This document shows, in pieces, positions 7,686 through 17,104 of a stretch of DNA of 64,000 bases; within the stretch, counting starts at the first letter, position 1; every line of letters starts with the position of its first letter. The notes beneath the pieces are model-generated. The model ran no database searches and was not told the DNA's origin. It saw nothing but the letters and a program-made list of their open reading frames with translations. Both the position numbers and the translations under genes were made by a program. The stretch is from the NCBI GenBank assembly GCA_963725035.1, contig CAVRWX010000011.1:186001-250000 (forward strand), read 5' to 3'. This DNA comes from JALZKA01 sp963725035. Its GTDB lineage: Bacteria > Actinomycetota > Thermoleophilia > Solirubrobacterales > 70-9.

Positions 7686-10600
7686 TCGGGGCCCCCGTTC
7701 TCGGCCTCGTCCTCGAGGCCCACGGCGCGTTCGAGCCGGCAGATGGGCTGGTACTCGCAGTACTTGTTGCACTTGCCCTTGAGGGGATCGCGGTCGATGT
7801 CGCCGGCCAGCATGCGAAGGCCGTTCGCCTTGGCGCGCTCGCGCGCCGCGTCCAGGGCCTCGTCCAGGTCTTCACGCGTCACCTTGTCCGTGCCGATTTC
7901 CACGCCCGCCTCTTCGAGCAACCCGCCTTCGCCGATTTCTTCCTTCAGCCCATAGCCCCGACCGGAGCGCTTGTCGTAGGCGGCGAGCGGGTGGTAGAGC
8001 CCGGCGATCGGGTCGAGGTTGAGCAGGTCGCGAGCCACGAGCATGTAGAGCGGGAGCTGGAGCTTGCCCTGATCGACGATCTGCTTACGGCCTGGGACAG
8101 CCTGGGAGACCTTGTAGTCGCGCACGATCGCGCTGTGGCCGTCCGGCGCGACGTCGATCCGGTCGACGAACCCGCGCAGCTTGAAGTCGCCGAAGTCGAG
8201 CGCGCCCGGATCGTCATCGTGTTCTTCTCCGGAAAGCCGAAGCTGCGCTCGAGGAGCTCTGGCTTCGGGCGGAACGAGATGCTCCGCTTGGACTCGTCGT
8301 CGAGAAACTTCTCGACCTGGATCTTCACCCGGGCGATCAAGATCGACCGCTCGGCGTTCAGCTGGCCGTCCGACCCCTCGGCGACGAGCTCGTCCAGGAG
8401 CTCGCGGAAGCGCGCCTGCCAGCTGTTCAGATCCGCCTCCCGGGGGATCGAGTCGGACCCCGGCGGCTCCGAGTAGAGCTTCTCCAGGGCCTTGTGGACG
8501 AGGCCGCCGAGCCAGAGCGGGTCCGCGGTCGGCTCCAGCCGCCGCGGCGAGAGCTCGTGGCGCACGAACCACCTGTACGAGCACTCGATCCAGCCTTCGA
8601 GCGAGCCGGCGCTGAGCGCCTCGCGTGAGCGGATCGCCTCGAGCACCGCGGGGTGGTGGAGCCCTTTCGGCTTGTAGCCGGGGTCGGGGACGCCCCCGAC
8701 CAGCTCGAGCACCGGCCCCGTAAGGGTCAAGTCCGCGCCCATCGCGTCGAGGCGGGCCCGGTGCGCCTCGACGTCGAGGCTGAGCGAGGCCGTCAGGGCG
8801 CGGGCGAGTGAGCGCGGCGTGGTGGCATCGGACGGCCTGGGAACCGGGTTCGCGAGGCCGCGCTCAGTCGTGAGGGCATCCTCCACCGCCTCCGCGTCGC
8901 CCTCGAGCAGGTCGATCACCTCGTCGACGAACGGCGAGCGCGCGGCTGGGTGGCCCTCGTCGTCGGAGGAGCGCCAGCTGAGCGTGAGCGACTCGGTCGG
9001 CCGCGAGACGCAGACGCTGAAGAGGTAGCGCTCCTCCTGGTCCTGCTCGGAGCGCCGAAGCGCCGGGATGCCAATGCGGCCGCGGCTCTCGTCGCCCAGG
9101 AGCGGGTCGGCCGCGCCGCGGCCCGGGAACGTGCCCTCCTGCAGCCCGCAGCAGAAGAGGTGCTTCACGCGTCCGGCGCGGACCCGGTACGGGCTGAGGA
9201 TGCGAACGCGGCCCTCGGCCGAGCCCTGCCACGAGCGGACGGTCGCCGACTCGATCGCGTCGGCCGCGTCGGCCAGGTCGGGAGGATTGATGCCCGGAAG
9301 CGCCGCGACCTCGGCGAGCTCCTCCAGGAGCTCCGCCGCCGCGACGCCAGCCCGGAGCTCGATCGGGTCGAGCGGGACGCCGGCCGTGCGCTCGCCCGCG
9401 AGCGGCGCCTGCTCGCGGTGAACGGCCTCGGCGACGCGCCTCGCGCTTACGGCGACTGCGCGGACGCGCTCGACCGGGCCGCGCGCTTCGAACACTCGCC
9501 GCAGGTGCGCGGGGGGCGTCTCACCCCAGCTCTCCATCAGCTCGGCGACGCTCCCCAGCTTGCCGCGCGCCACGTCACGCTCCTTCCAGTCGGCGCGGGA
9601 GGGCCGGAACGCGGCGTCGGCGCGGAGATGCGCGATCACGTCGGTCGGCTCGCCTTCGTCCGCGGCGGCGCGACAGAGCGCGAGAAGCGACCGGCCCACC
9701 GCCGTGGCAGCCAGCGGGAGATGGGCTTCGAGCGTCGCGGGAATGCCCATCTCGCGCATGACGGACGCGAACAAAGGCCCCTCCACGCCGGGACGGCGAA
9801 GCGTGACGACGATGTCGTCCGCGCTCGTCCCGGCTGCCAGCAGGCGTGCGATCTCGACCCCGGCAGCCTCGGCCTCGCCACGCTCGCCGGCACTGGCGAG
9901 GAACGCGAGCCCGCCGTCGAGCGGATTGACCGTCGCGGAGTCGCTCTCGAAGACGTTCCGGGCGATGTGGGCGAGCGAATCGCGGGCCGTGTAGCCCGTG
10001 TCGAACTCGAGCTCCTCGACCACGGAGCCGCCCTCGTCCGTCAAGCGCGTCAGCAGGCCGGCGCGCGCCGTGAGCGCGTTGCGATCCGAGTAGTTCACGG
10101 CGAACGTGACTTCGCAGACGCCGGCGAGAACCGAGATCAGGCCGAGCTGGACCTCCGTCAGGTCGTCGAAGCCGTAGATCAGCACCGGCGCGTCGCCCCA
10201 GGCATCCGGCTGGGCGCGAAGCGCTGCGACCGCGGCCGCTGCGACCGACCCTCCGTCGGAGCGGCCGGCGCCGTCGCGCAGGCGCTCGTACTCGGCGTAA
10301 AGGCGAGCAAGCTCCCCCTCCTGCGCGGCGTCTCCGTCCGCCGCGTCGGCGGCGGCCAGAAGGTCCGCGGGGGAAACGAGCGCGGCTTGAAGCTCGGCGA
10401 TCAGGGTGTCCAGAGCTGGCGAGAAGCCCGGCGAGTTGGACGATCGGCGGAGCACGCGAAGATCCGTCGAGGCGACGGCAGCGCGCACCAGCGCGAGGCG
10501 CTGTGGCGGCGAGAGGCGCGGCGGGACCGGGGTGGCGGTGAGGCCTGCGATCTCGTCGAACAGGGACGCGAACGTGCGGATCGTCGCACCGACCTGTGGG

Positions 10601-10755
10601 ACCCCTTGTGCGCAGAGCTCGCGCTCGAAGCGCACGATGTCGTCGCCGGTGGGAACGACCAGGACCGGGTCGCGGTCCAGGGCCCCGCGCAGGCGGTCGA
10701 GCACCGCGCCCGCGCGGTTCGAGTTCGGCGGCCCGACGATCAGGTCGAGCGGCAT
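7682..10755 (-). CDS. AddB-like nuclease subunit, one frameshift
   Basis: Partner of the AddA-like helicase, predicted to form a DNA end-resection complex. The N terminus (DLIVGPPNSNRAG) sits where AddB has a P-loop but lacks the GKT/S signature, so ATP binding is doubtful. The C-terminal nuclease shows FVDRIDVAPDG...IVRDYKVSQ and an Fe-S staple built from a Cys in CSYRWF and the cluster CNKYCEYQPIC. The frame breaks near 8210-8245; the upstream frame ends at FGFPEKN and the rest continues from LSGEEHDDDPGALDF in another frame. The start ATG 10755 follows GGAGGAC. About 1024 residues when joined. Confidence 0.8.
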
Positions 10756-10989
10756 ATGTCCTCCGCGCCTCGCACCTCTCGATCCTAGGTCGGACGGGGG
10801 CGGCATCACCTGACGCGCCTCCGGCGGCAAACGTCCCAATTGCCCCCGTATAGGGATCAGCGTTGGACGTTTTGCCTCGGGGATGGCTTCCTCATGCCGG
10901 AAACACCGCTTTTCCAGGGGCCGGAATGCCGTCCGCAGGCGCCCGTACCTTGTCCCCGTCGCGCCAACCCATTGAGAGGTTCGCCCTAA

Positions 10990-11445
10990 ATGTCACTCTG
11001 CTTCATCGATCCAGCCGACGCAATTCGCGCCATCGCCGACTCAGTCGGGCGCGAGGCGCGCCGCCAGCTTCTCGGCGAAGCCGTGCGTGCGTGGGTTGAC
11101 GAGATCCCGGAGGACGAGCTCGAATCGCACTACGCCCGGGCTATCTCGGAGCTCGACGACCACGACATCTCGATGCTCGCCGCGTGGCACGCCTCGATGG
11201 AGATCGGGCACCCGCTCCCCAACCGCGACTTCCTGATGCGCTCGTTCTCGGGCCTCGGCGAGCACCGGCGCGAGGCGCTGAAGCTCGCGGCGGGCTTCCG
11301 CGGCGAGGAGGCCGTCGACCGCGGCGTCACCGAGGAGCGCGCGCTCGACACGGTCCTCGACTGGCTCTCGGGCCCGCGCCTGATGGAACTCGCGCTGGAA
11401 GCCGTCGAGCTCTACGTCTGGGACCGCGCCGGCTCCGATAACTGA
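10990..11445 (+). CDS. Conserved hypothetical protein, 151 aa, acidic, helical
   Basis: No family is recognised. The protein is acidic and almost entirely predicted helix (for example EARRQLLGEAVRAWVDE and EDELESHYARAISELDD), without signal peptide or membrane segment, so it is probably cytosolic. ATG 10990 is preceded by GAGAGG about ten bases upstream. It is divergent from the addB-like gene, with 234 bp between them, and is followed by the separately promoted DUF3105 gene. An all-helical regulator or enzyme-accessory protein is possible, but nothing visible supports a specific job. Confidence 0.7.
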   Translation: MSLCFIDPADAIRAIADSVGREARRQLLGEAVRAWVDEIPEDELESHYARAISELDDHDISMLAAWHASMEIGHPLPNRDFLMRSFSGLGEHRREALKLAAGFRGEEAVDRGVTEERALDTVLDWLSGPRLMELALEAVELYVWDRAGSDN

Positions 11446-11481
11446 GCGGTCCTTTAGCCGCGCTGGCTAGCTTTCTGGCGC

Positions 11482-12234
11482 GTGAGCAGGGTGCCCGACA
11501 GGTTGATCGCGCTTGTCTGCGCGCTTGCCGTGTTCGGCGCGTTGCTCTGCGCCGGGTGCGGTGGTGGCGATCCGGAGCCCACCACCGCGTCGACCACTTC
11601 GACGACCGAGGAAACCGCGGACCTGGACGAGAACGGCTTCCCGGTGAACGCCCACGTCGAGCCCCAGCTGGGCGTCGTGCCCGAGGGCATCGAGCTCGAC
11701 GGCCGCGAGGGCACCGAGCCTCCGGCAGTGTCCGAGCCCGACCTCGAAGCGGCGGCCAAGGCAGCCGGCTGCGACCTGGAGACGGGCCTGCCCGACGAGG
11801 GCAACACCCACCTCAGCGACGAGGACGTGCCCGACGTTGAGTACAAGACCAACCCGCCGACCTCGGGCGACCACTACGGCAACGCGGCGGAGACGCTCTC
11901 GGGCGCCCTCGCCGACGGGGCTTACGCGGAGTATCCGCCCGTCGGGCGCATCGTCCACTCGCTCGAGCACCAGCGCGTGGCGATCCAGTACTCGCCCGAC
12001 CTGCCCGAGGAGGACCAGCTTGCGCTCAAGGGCATCTTCGACGCTGATCCGGGCGGCGTCCTCTTCTTCCCGAACCCCGATATGCCCTACGAGGTCGCGG
12101 TGACCGGCTGGACCAACCTCCTGGGGTGCGACTCGTTCGAAGGCGACGCCACGCTCGACGCCGTCCAGGACTTCCGCGACGAGTTCCGCGGCCCTTCGGG
12201 CGACGGCCCCGAGCCGGTCCCGCTCCAGCTGTAG
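11482..12234 (+). CDS. DUF3105-family lipoprotein
   Basis: Secreted lipoprotein of 250 residues. The N terminus has a hydrophobic signal with lipobox LCAGC, then a Thr/Ser-rich linker (TTASTTSTTEE). The DUF3105 core is marked by NPPTSGDHYG and HSLEHQRVAIQY, which give conserved His residues; the family function is unknown and metal binding is often suspected from such residues. The GTG start lies 8 bp after TAGCTT (11468-11473), fitting a leaderless transcript. The stop codon abuts the stop of the convergent small gene at 12235 with no gap. Confidence 0.85.
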   Translation: MSRVPDRLIALVCALAVFGALLCAGCGGGDPEPTTASTTSTTEETADLDENGFPVNAHVEPQLGVVPEGIELDGREGTEPPAVSEPDLEAAAKAAGCDLETGLPDEGNTHLSDEDVPDVEYKTNPPTSGDHYGNAAETLSGALADGAYAEYPPVGRIVHSLEHQRVAIQYSPDLPEEDQLALKGIFDADPGGVLFFPNPDMPYEVAVTGWTNLLGCDSFEGDATLDAVQDFRDEFRGPSGDGPEPVPLQL

Positions 12235-12465
12235 CTAGGCGAGCGGTCCGACGGTCGGCGGCACGTCCGGGCGCGGGTCGGGCGGCGTCGGCGGGCGCTC
12301 GTCGGCGCGGACCTCGGTCGTCGTGTCAGGGCTCGGCGGCAGGCCGATCCGCACGACGTTCCACTCTCCGTCCTGGCCCTCCTGTGTTCGCCACTGGGCG
12401 ACCTTGCGGTCCGGATGCTCGGCCGCGTACTGCGCGCACAGCGCCTCCGCCTCCTCGCGCGTCAC
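12235..12465 (-). CDS. Small hypothetical protein, 76 aa
   Basis: Chosen from GTG 12465, which overlaps the TGA of the HAD gene as GTGA, the junction type used throughout this window. The product begins VTREEAEALCAQYAAEHPDR, continues with WRTQEGQDGEWNVVRIGL and ends in a proline-rich tail (RPPTPPDPRPDVPP). No family is recognised. Translational coupling to the HAD hydrolase suggests co-production. The longer frame up to 12762 is antisense overlap on the HAD gene and is rejected. Confidence 0.6.
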   Translation of the reverse strand: MTREEAEALCAQYAAEHPDRKVAQWRTQEGQDGEWNVVRIGLPPSPDTTTEVRADERPPTPPDPRPDVPPTVGPLA

Positions 12466-13130
12466 GTGGCAGCCGTCCCCAGCGCGGCGCGGACCTCGGC
12501 GAGCGCCTGGTCGTTGGATCCGAAGCGCACGGCGTTGATGCCGAGCTCGCGCGCCGCGGCGCAGTTCACCTCGAAATCGTCGATGAAGAGGCATTCGGAG
12601 AACTCGAGGTCTCCAAGCTCGGCCGGATCGTGCTCGCGGATGCGCTCGAGCGTCAGGTGGTAGATCTCGGGCTCGGGCTTTCGCATGCCGACGAAGGCGG
12701 AGTCGACCACCAGCTCGAAGATCTCGTCGACGGGAAGCATCGAGCGCCACAGGGGCTCCCACTCACGGACGTTGTTGGTGAGGAGCGCCATGCGAAAGCC
12801 CGACTCCTTGGCGGCCCGCATCTCGGCGATCATCTCGTCGTTCGGGTTGAGCGCCTTGAAGTAGATCTCCTTGAAGTCGTGGAGCTCGGGCTCGTGTCCC
12901 AGCTCAACCGCCAGCTCGACCCGCAGCTGAGCGAGGAAGTCGTGCTCGGTCATGTGGCCCTTCTCGAGCTCGTAAAGGGGATGTGCGCCGTCGCGCTCGG
13001 TGATGCGAGCCATCGCGCTGCCGAGCGCCTCCGTGGGGATGCCCGTCTGGTCCTGAAAGGCCATGAACGAGCCGACGAGAGGCGTGGTAAGGACGCCCCC
13101 GAAGTCGCAGATGACGCAGCGGATCGCCAT
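12462..13130 (-). CDS. HAD-superfamily hydrolase, subfamily IA
   Basis: Cytosolic HAD phosphatase-like hydrolase of 222 residues. Motif I is CDFGGVL, motif II LLTNN, motif III the Lys in GMRKPEPEIY and motif IV FIDDFEVNC. In motif I the second Asp of DxD is replaced by Gly (DFGG), as in the epoxide-hydrolase/dehalogenase-like branch, so a phosphatase assignment is uncertain. It lies second in a minus-strand group of four, three bases after the upstream gene and overlapping the next by GTGA. Confidence 0.85.
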   Translation of the reverse strand: MAIRCVICDFGGVLTTPLVGSFMAFQDQTGIPTEALGSAMARITERDGAHPLYELEKGHMTEHDFLAQLRVELAVELGHEPELHDFKEIYFKALNPNDEMIAEMRAAKESGFRMALLTNNVREWEPLWRSMLPVDEIFELVVDSAFVGMRKPEPEIYHLTLERIREHDPAELGDLEFSECLFIDDFEVNCAAARELGINAVRFGSNDQALAEVRAALGTAAT

Positions 13131-13133
13131 GGC

Positions 13134-13637
13134 TCAGGTGTGGACGATGTCCAGGATCGCGTCGCCAACCTCGCCGTCGAGGCGGAAGTCGAGCCAGGCG
13201 TGCTCGCGGCGAAGGGCGCCTTCATCCGCGGCCGAGGCACGTCTGACGTCGCCGGCGCCGCGGACGGGGTAGTCGTCGCCTTCTGCGTAGAGCTCGACCG
13301 TCACGCGCTCGATCGCGCCGCTCGCCGAGTACTGCGTTGAGACCAGTGCTTCCTCGATCGCCTTCAGCTCACCCGAGCCGGACACGAGGACGGCCTGGGG
13401 ATTCTCAGCGTCGTGGCCGTCGGCTCCGTCGGGGCGTGCGCCCGCGAGGAGCAGCAGGGAGCCCTTGCCGGCCGAGGCGGTGAGCACTTTCAGCGCGGTG
13501 TGGCCTGATCCGAGCTCACCGTCCAGACGCCATTTCGCGGACGGCTCGCCCGCTGCAAGGTCGACGCGAGTCTCGTCCAGGTCGTCCCAGGCGACCCGGA
13601 TCCCGGGCGCGAGCTCGAGGGCGATCCCGTCAGCCAC
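13134..13637 (-). CDS. Hypothetical protein, 167 aa
   Basis: No family recognised. The sequence looks like a beta-rich cytosolic protein (IALELAPGIRVAWDDLDETRVDL, then alternating strands) with an Ala/Gly-rich hydrophobic stretch (GKGSLLLLAGARPDG). No signal peptide is seen. Its ATG 13637 overlaps the end of fxsA by 8 bp, and its stop is 3 bp before the HAD start, so the three are co-transcribed. Confidence 0.7.
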   Translation of the reverse strand: MADGIALELAPGIRVAWDDLDETRVDLAAGEPSAKWRLDGELGSGHTALKVLTASAGKGSLLLLAGARPDGADGHDAENPQAVLVSGSGELKAIEEALVSTQYSASGAIERVTVELYAEGDDYPVRGAGDVRRASAADEGALRREHAWLDFRLDGEVGDAILDIVHT

Positions 13638-14152
13638 GATCGTCCCCTGTCGAAGGTCGCGGCTCGAGCTCGGGCGGCGGCTCGGTCACCTCGCTGGCCG
13701 ACCCCTCGTAGTCGTAGCTCTGGCCGGGACGCGGAGCCCCCGCGCCAGGTCGCTTGGCGTAGCCGAAGTCAGCCATCCTGAATGCCACCGCGCCACGGCG
13801 CCCGGCCAGGCGGGTGAGGAAAGCGCGGATGATGGCGCGAGTCGGCGGGATGAGGAAGATCAGGCCGAAGATGTCGGTGATGAAGCCGGGGGTGAGGAGG
13901 AGCGCCCCGCCGAGGATGATCATCGCTCCGTCGAAGACCTCCTTCCCGGGGATGCGCCCCTCGGCCATCGCGGCGTTGAAGCGCTCCCAAGCCGCGCGGC
14001 CCTGTGAGCGTGCGAGCGCGGCGCCAATGAGGCTGTCGACGATGAGGAGCGCAAGCGTGGGGCGCGACACCGATCGCCCCGCCGATCTCGATGATCAGCC
14101 ACAGTTCCGCGATCGGGAGCAGGACGAAGAGAAGGAAAAGGAGCGGCAACAT
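13630..14152 (-). CDS. fxsA: FxsA-family membrane protein, one frameshift
   Basis: FxsA/UPF0716 family inner-membrane protein; in E. coli FxsA relieves phage T7 exclusion by F, but its cellular role is unclear. Residues from LPLLFLLFVLLPIAELWLII to GGAIGVAP read in one frame; TLALLIVDSLIGAALARSQG onward, including ALLLTPGFITDIFGLIFLIPP, reads in another. One extra C in the CCCC run near 14068-14074 accounts for the break. The joined protein has three to four hydrophobic segments and a cytosolic tail rich in Pro, Tyr and Glu. Its start codon lies in a strong hairpin (14140-14160). Confidence 0.8.
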
Positions 14153-14160
14153 GCCGCTCC
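14140..14160 (-). promoter_or_regulatory. Hairpin covering SD and start codon of fxsA
   Basis: GGAGCGGCA-3 nt-TGCCGCTCC is a perfect 9-bp stem. On the fxsA mRNA it holds most of the AGGAG ribosome site (14157-14161) in one arm and the AUG (14152-14150) at the stem-loop junction. A TAGGAT box lies at 14168-14163, so the transcript would begin close to the hairpin. Translational control, for example by temperature, is an inference. Confidence 0.45.
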
Positions 14161-14191
14161 TGATCCTACGAGCGTGGGTGCGGCTGCCTGG

Positions 14192-14322
14192 CTAGTCGCA
14201 GGTGTTCGCGAGGTTGACGTGCGCGACGTCGCCTCGCTTGACCAGGACCTTCTCGGTCGCCTTGACCGGGCCGCCCTTCTTCTCGCGGCACACGAGCGTC
14301 CACTTCTCGAGTCCCAGCCAGT
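14192..14322 (-). pseudogene. Possible C-terminal fragment of a small protein
   Basis: A 43-codon open stretch ends at TAG 14194-14192 and reads EKWTLVCREKKGGPVKATEK then VLVKRGDVAHVNLANTCD. The strand-like pattern with two Cys resembles the end of a small secreted protein. It is preceded in frame by TGA and has no start codon, so it is probably a remnant. No family is recognised. Confidence 0.3.
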
Positions 14323-14351
14323 CTCAGAGGGCTCGTCGGTACGCTTGGACC

Positions 14352-14612
14352 ATGGTCACAGAGGAAGACGTCTACGAGGCCCTCGAAGAGGTGATCGACC
14401 CTGAGCTTGGGCTCGACTTCGTCTCGCTCGGCCTCGTCTACGACGTGAACATCGAAGCGGCGGACGTCCACGTCACCTTCACGCTCACTACTCCCGCCTG
14501 CCCGATCGGGCCCCAGGTCTCCGAGCAGATGATCGAGTTCGTCGGCGACCTCGAGGGCGTCGGCGGGGTCCACCCGAAGATGGTCTTCGACCCGCCCTCG
14601 TCCCGGAGATGA
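14352..14612 (+). pseudogene. DUF59/MIP18 (SufT/PaaD-like) protein, 5' part of a split gene
   Basis: Iron-sulfur assembly-type DUF59 protein. ATG 14352 is 6 bp after TACGCT, a leaderless arrangement. The product matches the family through EALEEVIDPELGLDFVSLGL, YDVNIEAADVHVTFTLT and TTPACPIGP (the conserved Cys). After VFDPP the frame closes at TGA 14610-14612, short of the usual tail. Shifting one base gives LVPEM, then a diverged tail. A good match to the missing family C terminus (MMSEDAKFALGF followed by a stop) lies 2.6 kb away at 17225-17264. The intervening block contains only decayed genes, so this gene was probably disrupted. Confidence 0.6.
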
Positions 14613-14646
14613 GGACGCGAGGACGCGAAGGTCGATCGCGGCTGGG
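14604..14646. repeat. Left flank repeat of the decayed block
   Basis: CGGAGATGA (14604-14612) and CGAGGACGCGAAG (14618-14630), followed by GTCG and CTGGG, recur in the same order at 17221-17264 (CGGAGATGA at 17221-17229, CGAGGACGCGAAG at 17234-17246). Both correspond to the 3' end of a DUF59 gene, so they may be a duplicated gene end left by recombination or insertion. Confidence 0.5.
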
Positions 14647-14739
14647 TGCTCGGCGTCGAACGACCCCCCGAACGCCGGAAGCTCGACGTTCGAAGAAGGT
14701 GGACGTCCGTGAACTCAAGGAGTGCCCGAACGAACGCCA

Positions 14740-15225
14740 GACTGGACATGATCGGAATCGTCGTCGATCCGACATGCCTCGTGCCTTGGACTTCGATCGC
14801 GAGCGGCGGGATCGCCGTTCGCCGCCGGCGTCGACAAGGGGCCGCATGTCGAGGCAGGCCCGGCGGCTGGGCCCGAGAACAGCGACAACTCGAGCAGCGT
14901 CAGCGTTCGACCAGATCCGGACGGTCCAACGCCGGTTGGACCGCAACCGCTGTCCCTCTTGAGTGCCGACGATGTGGGCGCGCTGCACGCCGAGCTGGCT
15001 GAGCAGCGCCGCGACGTCGGCGGCGTGGTCGCCGACGCTGACCGGCGTCGCGGTGTGCGTGCTTGCAGCCCAGCCACGCTTGTGGTAGCGGATCAACTGG
15101 TAGCGATCGGTCAGGGTCGGCTGCGAAACCAGGGGCAGGAACCCGTCGGCGAGCACCGGGCTGATGAGCAGCACCGGTTCGCCGGATCCGACCAGTTCGT
15201 ACTCCAGGCTCGAGCCGTTGACCAT
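14740..15225 (-). pseudogene. Alpha/beta-fold hydrolase remnant
   Basis: The N-terminal third of an alpha/beta hydrolase is readable from ATG 15225: SSLEYELVGSGEPVLLISPV, then DRYQLIRYHKRGWAAS and VGDHAADVAALLSQLGVQ, ending RAHIVG where the nucleophile elbow (G-x-S-x-G) should start. The elbow is missing: after IVGTQ the frame is lost, and a short match (RTLTLLELSLFSGPAAG) continues in another frame. No catalytic Asp or His is seen. At least one deletion plus indels make this a real pseudogene. Confidence 0.65.
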
Positions 15226-15399
15226 TACGCCTTCAGCGGGTTGCTCCTCGTTCGCCTCGGGGATCTGGTGCCCTCACTCGAAATGCGTGAGCAGGCTCGA
15301 TACGGCCGTAACTGCCGGCGTGGTACGATCGAAGCGCGAGGGGCGTCCGTCGAGCGCATGACGCGGCGGCGCGGGGAGACCAGGACGAGTCCTTCGAAC

Positions 15400-16110
15400 T
15401 TCGGAAGGCCGACGCGGACGTCCTCGCGGCCGGCCGACTGGGCGGTGCTCGGCGAGGACGCCTACGCCGTCGGCCATCTCGACGTGACCATCGAGGCGTG
15501 GGAGCGCACACACACGCTGTACGTACAGGCCGGCGACCCGGTCGCGGCCGCGGGTGCAGCGGTGCGCGTCGCGATGCACCTGCTCCTGGACACCGCGCGG
15601 ATGGCACCGGTGCGCGGCTGGCTCGCGCGAGCGGAGCGGCTGCTCGACGGTCACGACGACGAGACGCCGGCACACGCGTGGCTCGCGGTCGTCCGCACCT
15701 ACGAACGGATGCTCACCGGCGATGTCGAGGGCGCGCGCCATGGTCGGAGCGCGCTATCGAGCTGGGACGAGGCACGAGCCTGCCGCGTGCGCCGTCGGAC
15801 GCGTGGCGGCAGCCCGCCTGCGCATCCTCGACGGGGATGTCGAGCAAGGCCTGGCGCTGCTCGACGAAGCGGGAGTGGCGGCGGTCTCGGGGGAACTCGA
15901 TCCGCTCTCTACCGGGCTTGTGTACTGCGAGCTCGTCTGCGCCCTGCAGGGACTCGCGCAGTACGACGTCGCCGAGGAGTGGACCGAGGCAATGGAGCAG
16001 TGGTGCCAGACGAATGCCATCGGAAGCATCCACGGGCGCTGCCGGGTGCACCGCGCGGAGATTCTGCGGTAGCGCGGTGCATCGCGAGGCGATCGAGACG
16101 CTTTCGGCCT
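15400..16110 (+). pseudogene. LuxR-type transcriptional regulator (TPR region) remnant
   Basis: Pieces in different frames fit the TPR-bearing middle of large LuxR-family or helix-turn-helix regulators. They read AYAVGHLDVTIEAWERTHTL, GDPVAAAGAAVRVAMHLLLD, WLAVVRTYERMLTGDVEGAR, WSERAIELG, then ILDGDVEQGLALLDEAGVAA, LVYCELVCALQGLAQYDVAE and CRVHRAEILR. The ATPase or HTH ends are absent and at least three frame changes occur. The gene diverges from the hydrolase remnant. Confidence 0.6.
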
Positions 16111-16434
16111 GCGACGAGCTTCGGCGTACCTGCGCCGCGACTGGTGGCCGCTGACGAGCCGGCGGTCCGGCAGCGCAAGCGGGACGTCCTGGCCGACGTA
16201 GGTCCTCCCGGCGCCGCGCCAAGGTGCGCAGCCGGTTCAGGGCCTGGCGGGTGACCGTCCGGACCAGGTACGCGCGGGGGTCGCGCACCTCGTCGCGGGC
16301 GTCGTCGCCGATCCCATCCCACCGCAGCCAGGTCTCCTGCACGACGTCCTCGGCGTCCGCGGCTGAGCCGAGGCGATCTCGTACGCGACCGGAAACAGCA
16401 GGCTGCGGTGGGTGACGAACGGATCGTCGTTCAT
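16070..16434 (-). pseudogene. ECF41-type (SigJ-like) RNA polymerase sigma factor remnant
   Basis: ATG 16434 starts MNDDPFVTHRSLLFPVAYEI. The next part of sigma region 2 (RLGSAADAEDVVQETWLRWD) is in another frame and leads into ARDEVRDPRAYLVRTVTRQA and LNRLRTLARRREDL, typical of ECF41 sigma factors. Region 4 and the SnoaL-like C-terminal domain of this group are missing. The gene follows a carboxymuconolactone decarboxylase remnant, the standard ECF41 partner. Confidence 0.65.
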
Positions 16435-16439
16435 GCCGG

Positions 16440-17070
16440 CGAGGGTAAGGCGCTGTCGCTCGGCGCTCGGGGAGCGGTGCGAGATCGCACGACGCGGCCA
16501 GGCCGTGCGGGCCGCGCGCTCGAGTGCGACGTTCATGCGCGCGTAGAGGTTCGCCAGCGCGATGTACGCGTTGAGCTCGACCAGAGCCGGCGCGCCGAGC
16601 GCCTCGAGCAGCCGGTCGGACGAGCTCGTCGGTGAGCCGTGGGGCGGAGTCTGGCTCATCGCGTTCGCGAGGGCGTACTCCTGACGTCGCGCTCGAGGGG
16701 AGCGAATGCGGATCGCGACTCAAGGCCACCGCGGCACCTCGCGCACCTTTGCCTCGGCGAGACCGCTTGTGGTGCGCCGTGAAACGGGCCGAGGTCCATG
16801 CGGAGAAGCTGCGAGCCGACTACCGATGCCAGCCGCCATGTGGGCCAGAGAACGACGAGGTTCGTCGCACTGGCCCACTTCTCGAGCGACAAGCGCGAGG
16901 CCCAGGCCGAAGCCGAGCCAATTCCTCGTCCGCGAGAGGACCTTGCGGTTGTGCCAGCCGACACCAATGGCCTCGGGCACCTCACCCATCATCTTGCGTG
17001 CCATCCGCTTGACGATCGCGCCGTAGATGCCGTCCACCTCTGCTGGCGGGATCCGGGTACTGCTGGCCAT
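16440..17070 (-). pseudogene. Carboxymuconolactone decarboxylase (AhpD-like) family remnant
   Basis: ATG 17070 follows GGAGT. The intact beginning reads MASSTRIPPAEVDGIYGAIV and KRMARKMMGEVPEAIGVGWH, as in partner proteins of ECF41 sigma factors. Later pieces occur in other frames: LEKWASATNLVVLWPT, AEAKVREVPRW, FAPLERDV, then MSQTPPHG and LLEALGAPALVELNAYIALA. The CxxxC/His redox centre cannot be read intact. Three or more indels show decay rather than one sequencing error. Confidence 0.7.
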
Positions 17071-17104
17071 GATTACTCCTTCGTTTGGGTGCTTTCGGCA
17101 TGGA

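Noticed and set aside
8950..10788. Very long open frame on the plus strand across the addB-like gene
   Set aside because: It is antisense to a protein with clear AddB motifs, is Arg-rich without any family motif, and arises from high third-position GC.
12465..12762. Longer N terminus for the small gene at 12235-12465
   Set aside because: The extension is an antisense-frame overlap of the HAD gene and is Arg-rich; the GTGA junction gives a better start.
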